The notes beneath the pieces are model-generated. The model saw only the letters and a list, made by a program, of their open reading frames with translations, did not search any database and was not told the DNA's origin. Source: JAFARZ01 sp035651595 (GTDB lineage Bacteria; Actinomycetota; Actinomycetes; Streptosporangiales; Streptosporangiaceae). Taken from it: 32,434 nt of DNA. Location of the stretch: assembly GCA_035651595.1 (NCBI GenBank), contig DASRFJ010000152.1, positions 1 to 32,434 of the forward strand, written 5' to 3'. This document shows positions 30,178-32,434 of this stretch, in pieces; the first letter of the stretch is position 1; each line of letters begins with the position of its first letter. A program made the translations under genes and the position numbers.

Positions 30178-30993
30178 TTACGTCATCGGCATTCCGGTCA
30201 TGCCGGAGGCGTGCAGGCCGGGAAGCAGCCATGGGAACCAGATGGCCGCGACGCCCACCCCCGCGAGCACGACGCCGACGGCTAGGCCGAACGGCTTGCC
30301 GTAACGCCACAGCTTCTCGGCGAAGACGACCACCGCCAGCGCCGCCATCGCCGCCAGGTTCATCACCCCGACCGCGACCAGCACGATCATCAGGGCCCAG
30401 CAGCACCCGGCGCAGGTCGCCCCGTGATGCAGGCCGACGCGGGTATCCCGGCCGCGGCCCTTGAAGCCGACGTAATACATCAGCGCGCCGATAGGCGAGC
30501 GGCAGTGGCGCAGGCACCAGTCCTTCCAGGGGGTGACCTGATAAATGCCCGCGCCGATGAAGATCGCCACGCCGAGCCACTTCGCCGCCGTCGGCGACGC
30601 CGTGAGCAGCCGCCCGGTTCCGGTAAGGATCGCGAAGGCGAGCGCCCCGAACGCGGCCCAGACCAGGAGGTAGCCGCCGAGGAACGCACTCATCCGCACG
30701 ACACGCTCGAAGCCCGCCGAGACACCGCTTATCGAACGCGTCCACAGCACCGCGACCGGGGCGACAGACGGCAGCATCATCGCGCTCATCATCAGCACCC
30801 ACAGGCCCAGGAAGGGCGGCAGCGCGAGGCCCATGGTTCCGGGTCCGTTGCCCATGTGGCGGGCCAGTATGACGGTAACCGTCCAGGCCACCGCCGCCAG
30901 CGCCGCGACCGCCAGCCAGGGCGCGGCGAGCTCACGCGCCGGCAGGGCTTGCACAGGCCGGCTGGCAGCCGCCGGCCCAGCCTGATGAGCCAT
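30178..30993 (-). CDS. DUF2182 integral membrane protein, metal-ligand rich
   Basis: 271-residue membrane protein with about six helices (roughly 25-45, 55-80, 103-125, 137-153, 198-225 and 235-258). Family motifs are visible: LMMSAMMLPS (residues 67-76), WKDWCLRHCRSP (Cys160, His163, Cys164) and LHHGATCAGCCW (His189, His190, Cys194, Cys197, Cys198). The C-terminus has HASGMTGMPM. This Cys/His/Met set suggests soft-metal binding, which is inference; no function is established here. It starts 13 bp after the DUF1326 gene, so they form an operon. It ends 8 bp from the convergent GH3 stop. Confidence 0.85.
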   Translation of the reverse strand: MAHQAGPAAASRPVQALPARELAAPWLAVAALAAVAWTVTVILARHMGNGPGTMGLALPPFLGLWVLMMSAMMLPSVAPVAVLWTRSISGVSAGFERVVRMSAFLGGYLLVWAAFGALAFAILTGTGRLLTASPTAAKWLGVAIFIGAGIYQVTPWKDWCLRHCRSPIGALMYYVGFKGRGRDTRVGLHHGATCAGCCWALMIVLVAVGVMNLAAMAALAVVVFAEKLWRYGKPFGLAVGVVLAGVGVAAIWFPWLLPGLHASGMTGMPMT

Positions 30994-31006
30994 GGCCGAA
31001 CCCCGC

Positions 31007-31600
31007 TCAGCCCTCGTACCGGAAATCGGTGACGAAGCTGTTCGTTCCCGAGAAATCGACGCTCCAGTGGCCGTGGTAGCTCACGTCGTTCGCCCTGGCC
31101 TGCCGGACAGGCTGGGTGACGGCGCCGAACGGGGCGTTCGTGATCACGGCCGGTTCCTGGCTGTCCATCCCTGCCACCTGCTCACTGCTCATGGAAAGAG
31201 CGCCCGCGACCTCAGCGTGCAGCGAACCGTCCGACTTCTCGAACGTGATCGCCGCCGGCGCCACTCCGGCGACTTCACCGATCAGCGGGGCCAGCCCGGC
31301 GAGATAGCCGCCAGCGCCCCCGGAGAAGACCGCGCCCAGCGCTTCGGACTGTTCGGCAGAGGCGCGGTCGTCCAGGTAGAGCGCTACCTTCCAGCCGCCG
31401 TCGGTCATCCGCTTCGGCGCATGCACGGCCATCACCGCGTTAAGACCCGACAGGTCCACCCCATCCTTGTTGCCGCCGGTGACGTGCCAGGCCAGCATGA
31501 CGTCGCAGTTGTCCTGGGTAGCCGCCCCCAGCCAGACGCAGTTGCAGCTGACGTCGCAGTTGCACACTTCGAAATAGTCGCCTTCGACCATGAAGCTCAT
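31007..31600 (-). CDS. DUF1326 protein, N-terminal Cys cluster
   Basis: 197-residue soluble protein of the DUF1326 family. The start is FMVEGDYFEVCNCDVSCNCVW, with Cys13, Cys15, Cys19, Cys21 and a further Cys32: a CxCxxxCxC cluster suited to metal binding. The rest (GWKVALYLDDRASAEQSEALGAVFSGGAGG...LIGEVAGV) is typical of the family. ATG 31600 has GAGGGGAG four nt upstream; the frame upstream is not conserved. The first gene of a DUF1326-DUF2182 operon, a pair seen together in many bacteria. I infer a shared role with the membrane partner. Confidence 0.86.
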   Translation of the reverse strand: MSFMVEGDYFEVCNCDVSCNCVWLGAATQDNCDVMLAWHVTGGNKDGVDLSGLNAVMAVHAPKRMTDGGWKVALYLDDRASAEQSEALGAVFSGGAGGYLAGLAPLIGEVAGVAPAAITFEKSDGSLHAEVAGALSMSSEQVAGMDSQEPAVITNAPFGAVTQPVRQARANDVSYHGHWSVDFSGTNSFVTDFRYEG

Positions 31601-31915
31601 GGCACTCCCCTCACCTGTTCGGGTCCGCCGAAATCGACACCCGACATGCTTTGGCCTTACCACCACGTCGGCCGGCACGCAAGACCCATCCTCGGCCCGC
31701 GGTGGCTTGTTTCATGATCAATGTCCGGCAGTCACCCCGACCGCGCGCCGGTCGTGCTGAGCGGCTCGGGCGCACCGACGTCCGAGCCCGACGCGGCCGG
31801 ACCGTAGCTGCCGAACCAGGTCGGCAAGGATGCGTCGACCAGCGCGCTGTCGTGCCGCCTGCCCGCAATGCTCCGTCGCCCGGTGGGTCTGCGGCAGGCT
31901 CGATCTGTGTCGGTT

Positions 31916-32060
31916 AACGTGCCGGATTTTCCCTCCGTGGTAACGGGACCCCTGGTCACGAGGGTCGATCCACCACAAAGGGGAAATCGTCCACGTTGCT
32001 GACGGGCTGACGGTGCGCTCCTATCCCAGTAGTCGCACATTGCACTCCAGCCACAGGCTG
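31916..32060. repeat. Hairpin repeat family, copy 3
   Basis: An 82-nt imperfect hairpin (31916-31997, arms AACGTGC...GGGACCC and GGGTCGATC...CCACGTT) of the same length as copy 1. The ~60-bp flank matches 11684-11749, including CGCACATTGCACTCCAGCC. It lies in the same orientation as copy 1. Confidence 0.7.
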
Positions 32061-32217
32061 CGCGCACGCCGCCAGGCCCGGCGACCGGCGCGGCCGCGCG
32101 CACCCAAATTCGCCAACCCGATCCGGGGTAAGCCATCGTCACCCGGAGGATGGTCGCATTCGCGAGAAGATTTTGTTTGCGCTGGTCAGGAGGCCGCTCG
32201 GGTCGATCTTCTAGGTC

Positions 32218-32236
32218 AGTGTCCGCAATAATCTGG
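32218..32236 (+). repeat. TGTCCGCAAT palindrome family, half copy C
   Basis: AGTGTCCGCAATAATCTGG matches the right arm and flank of copies A and B, and the match continues with CGCG. No left arm is present, so this copy is degraded or solo. Confidence 0.6.
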
Positions 32237-32302
32237 CGCGCCTGGCGATGCGCCCGGTATGTTCCGGTTCGAGCGGGGTGGGCTGCCTATCGCGGCCGGT
32301 CG

Positions 32303-32434
32303 TCACGCTTCCGACGACGGTGCCGCGGGAAGCACGCCAAGCTGTCTGAGCCGGGAGAGGACGTCGACGACCCCCGAAGCCTCAGCGATCCGGTCGCCCG
32401 CGAAGCAGAGCATCAGGATCTCGTCGACGGAGTG
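32303..32434 (-). CDS. SnoaL-like/ester cyclase family protein, C-terminal fragment
   Basis: The right edge of the window cuts this minus-strand gene; only the last 43 codons and TGA are present. The visible end, EILMLCFAGDRIAEASGVVD and VLSRLRQLGVLP, matches the usual C-terminus of SnoaL-like ester cyclases (NTF2-like fold), often ending in ...GVVDVLGQLQQLGVLP. Function of the whole protein cannot be judged. Confidence 0.75.
   Translation of the reverse strand, partial: HSVDEILMLCFAGDRIAEASGVVDVLSRLRQLGVLPAAPSSEA

Larger units (their letters stand above)
31601..32302. other. 702-bp intergenic region with repeats
   Basis: No supported gene. It holds TTCATGATCA at 31711-31720 (like the ends of the 359-bp element), hairpin copy 3 with flank (31916-32060) and the half copy of the TGTCCGCAAT repeat (32218-32236). 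Confidence 0.6.

Overview
The window is very GC-rich DNA from a chromosome. It looks like a filamentous, sporulating actinomycete: it has an SsgB-type sporulation protein, an actinobacterial parA-RHH-scpA-scpB-rluB-aroH-tyrA block, two mycothiol/DinB-type four-helix proteins, a GAF-ANTAR regulator, an LCP cell-wall ligase and a Tat-exported GH3 hydrolase. Genus and species cannot be read from the sequence. Function calls rest on protein motifs seen by eye, not on searches.

Layout. 0.1-4.9 kb (minus strand): a tightly overlapped operon for chromosome organisation (ParA-like ATPase, ribbon-helix-helix protein, ScpA, ScpB), then pseudouridine synthase, AroH chorismate mutase and prephenate dehydrogenase. 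5-7.7 kb: SolA-like amine oxidase and a DinB-type protein, divergent from a MarR-GNAT pair with an AT-rich operator between them. 7.8-11.4 kb (minus): PaiB-like flavin protein and homogentisate dioxygenase, then an LCP protein behind a good ECF-sigma promoter candidate. 11.9-16.4 kb: DinG-type helicase, DinB/DUF664 protein, ABC1/UbiB kinase. 16.5-20.4 kb: a regulatory cluster (STAS antagonist, GAF-ANTAR, MerR with GyrI-like domain, stand-alone GyrI-like protein) and a PfkB sugar kinase. tRNA-Val(CAC) follows, then a 733-bp AT-richer gap leading to ssgB. 21.8-24.6 kb: histidine ammonia-lyase, a NIPSNAP protein and an ArsR-type regulator whose frame has lost its normal stop. 24.7-24.9 kb: tRNA-Gly(GCC) and tRNA-Cys(GCA), followed by a 359-bp element with 50-bp inverted ends. 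25.5-27.6 kb: a PYROXD2/phytoene-desaturase-like flavoprotein translationally coupled to an XRE regulator. 28-31.6 kb: SDR oxidoreductase, GH3 hydrolase, and a DUF1326-DUF2182 pair rich in Cys, His and Met. The right edge carries the C-terminus of a SnoaL-like/ester cyclase gene.

The most unusual content is between the genes. (i) Three copies of an ~80-nt imperfect hairpin family, one nested inside the 359-bp element. (ii) A palindrome family with the core TGTCCGCAATAATCTGG, in two full copies, one half copy and one doubtful fragment. (iii) A 15-bp motif, CCACTGTCGTTATGA, next to G-quadruplex-like tracts just downstream of minus-strand genes. (iv) Two separate 15-bp tandem arrays. The best candidate for a poorly described protein system is the DUF1326-DUF2182 pair. 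The small RHH protein between parA and scpA is second.
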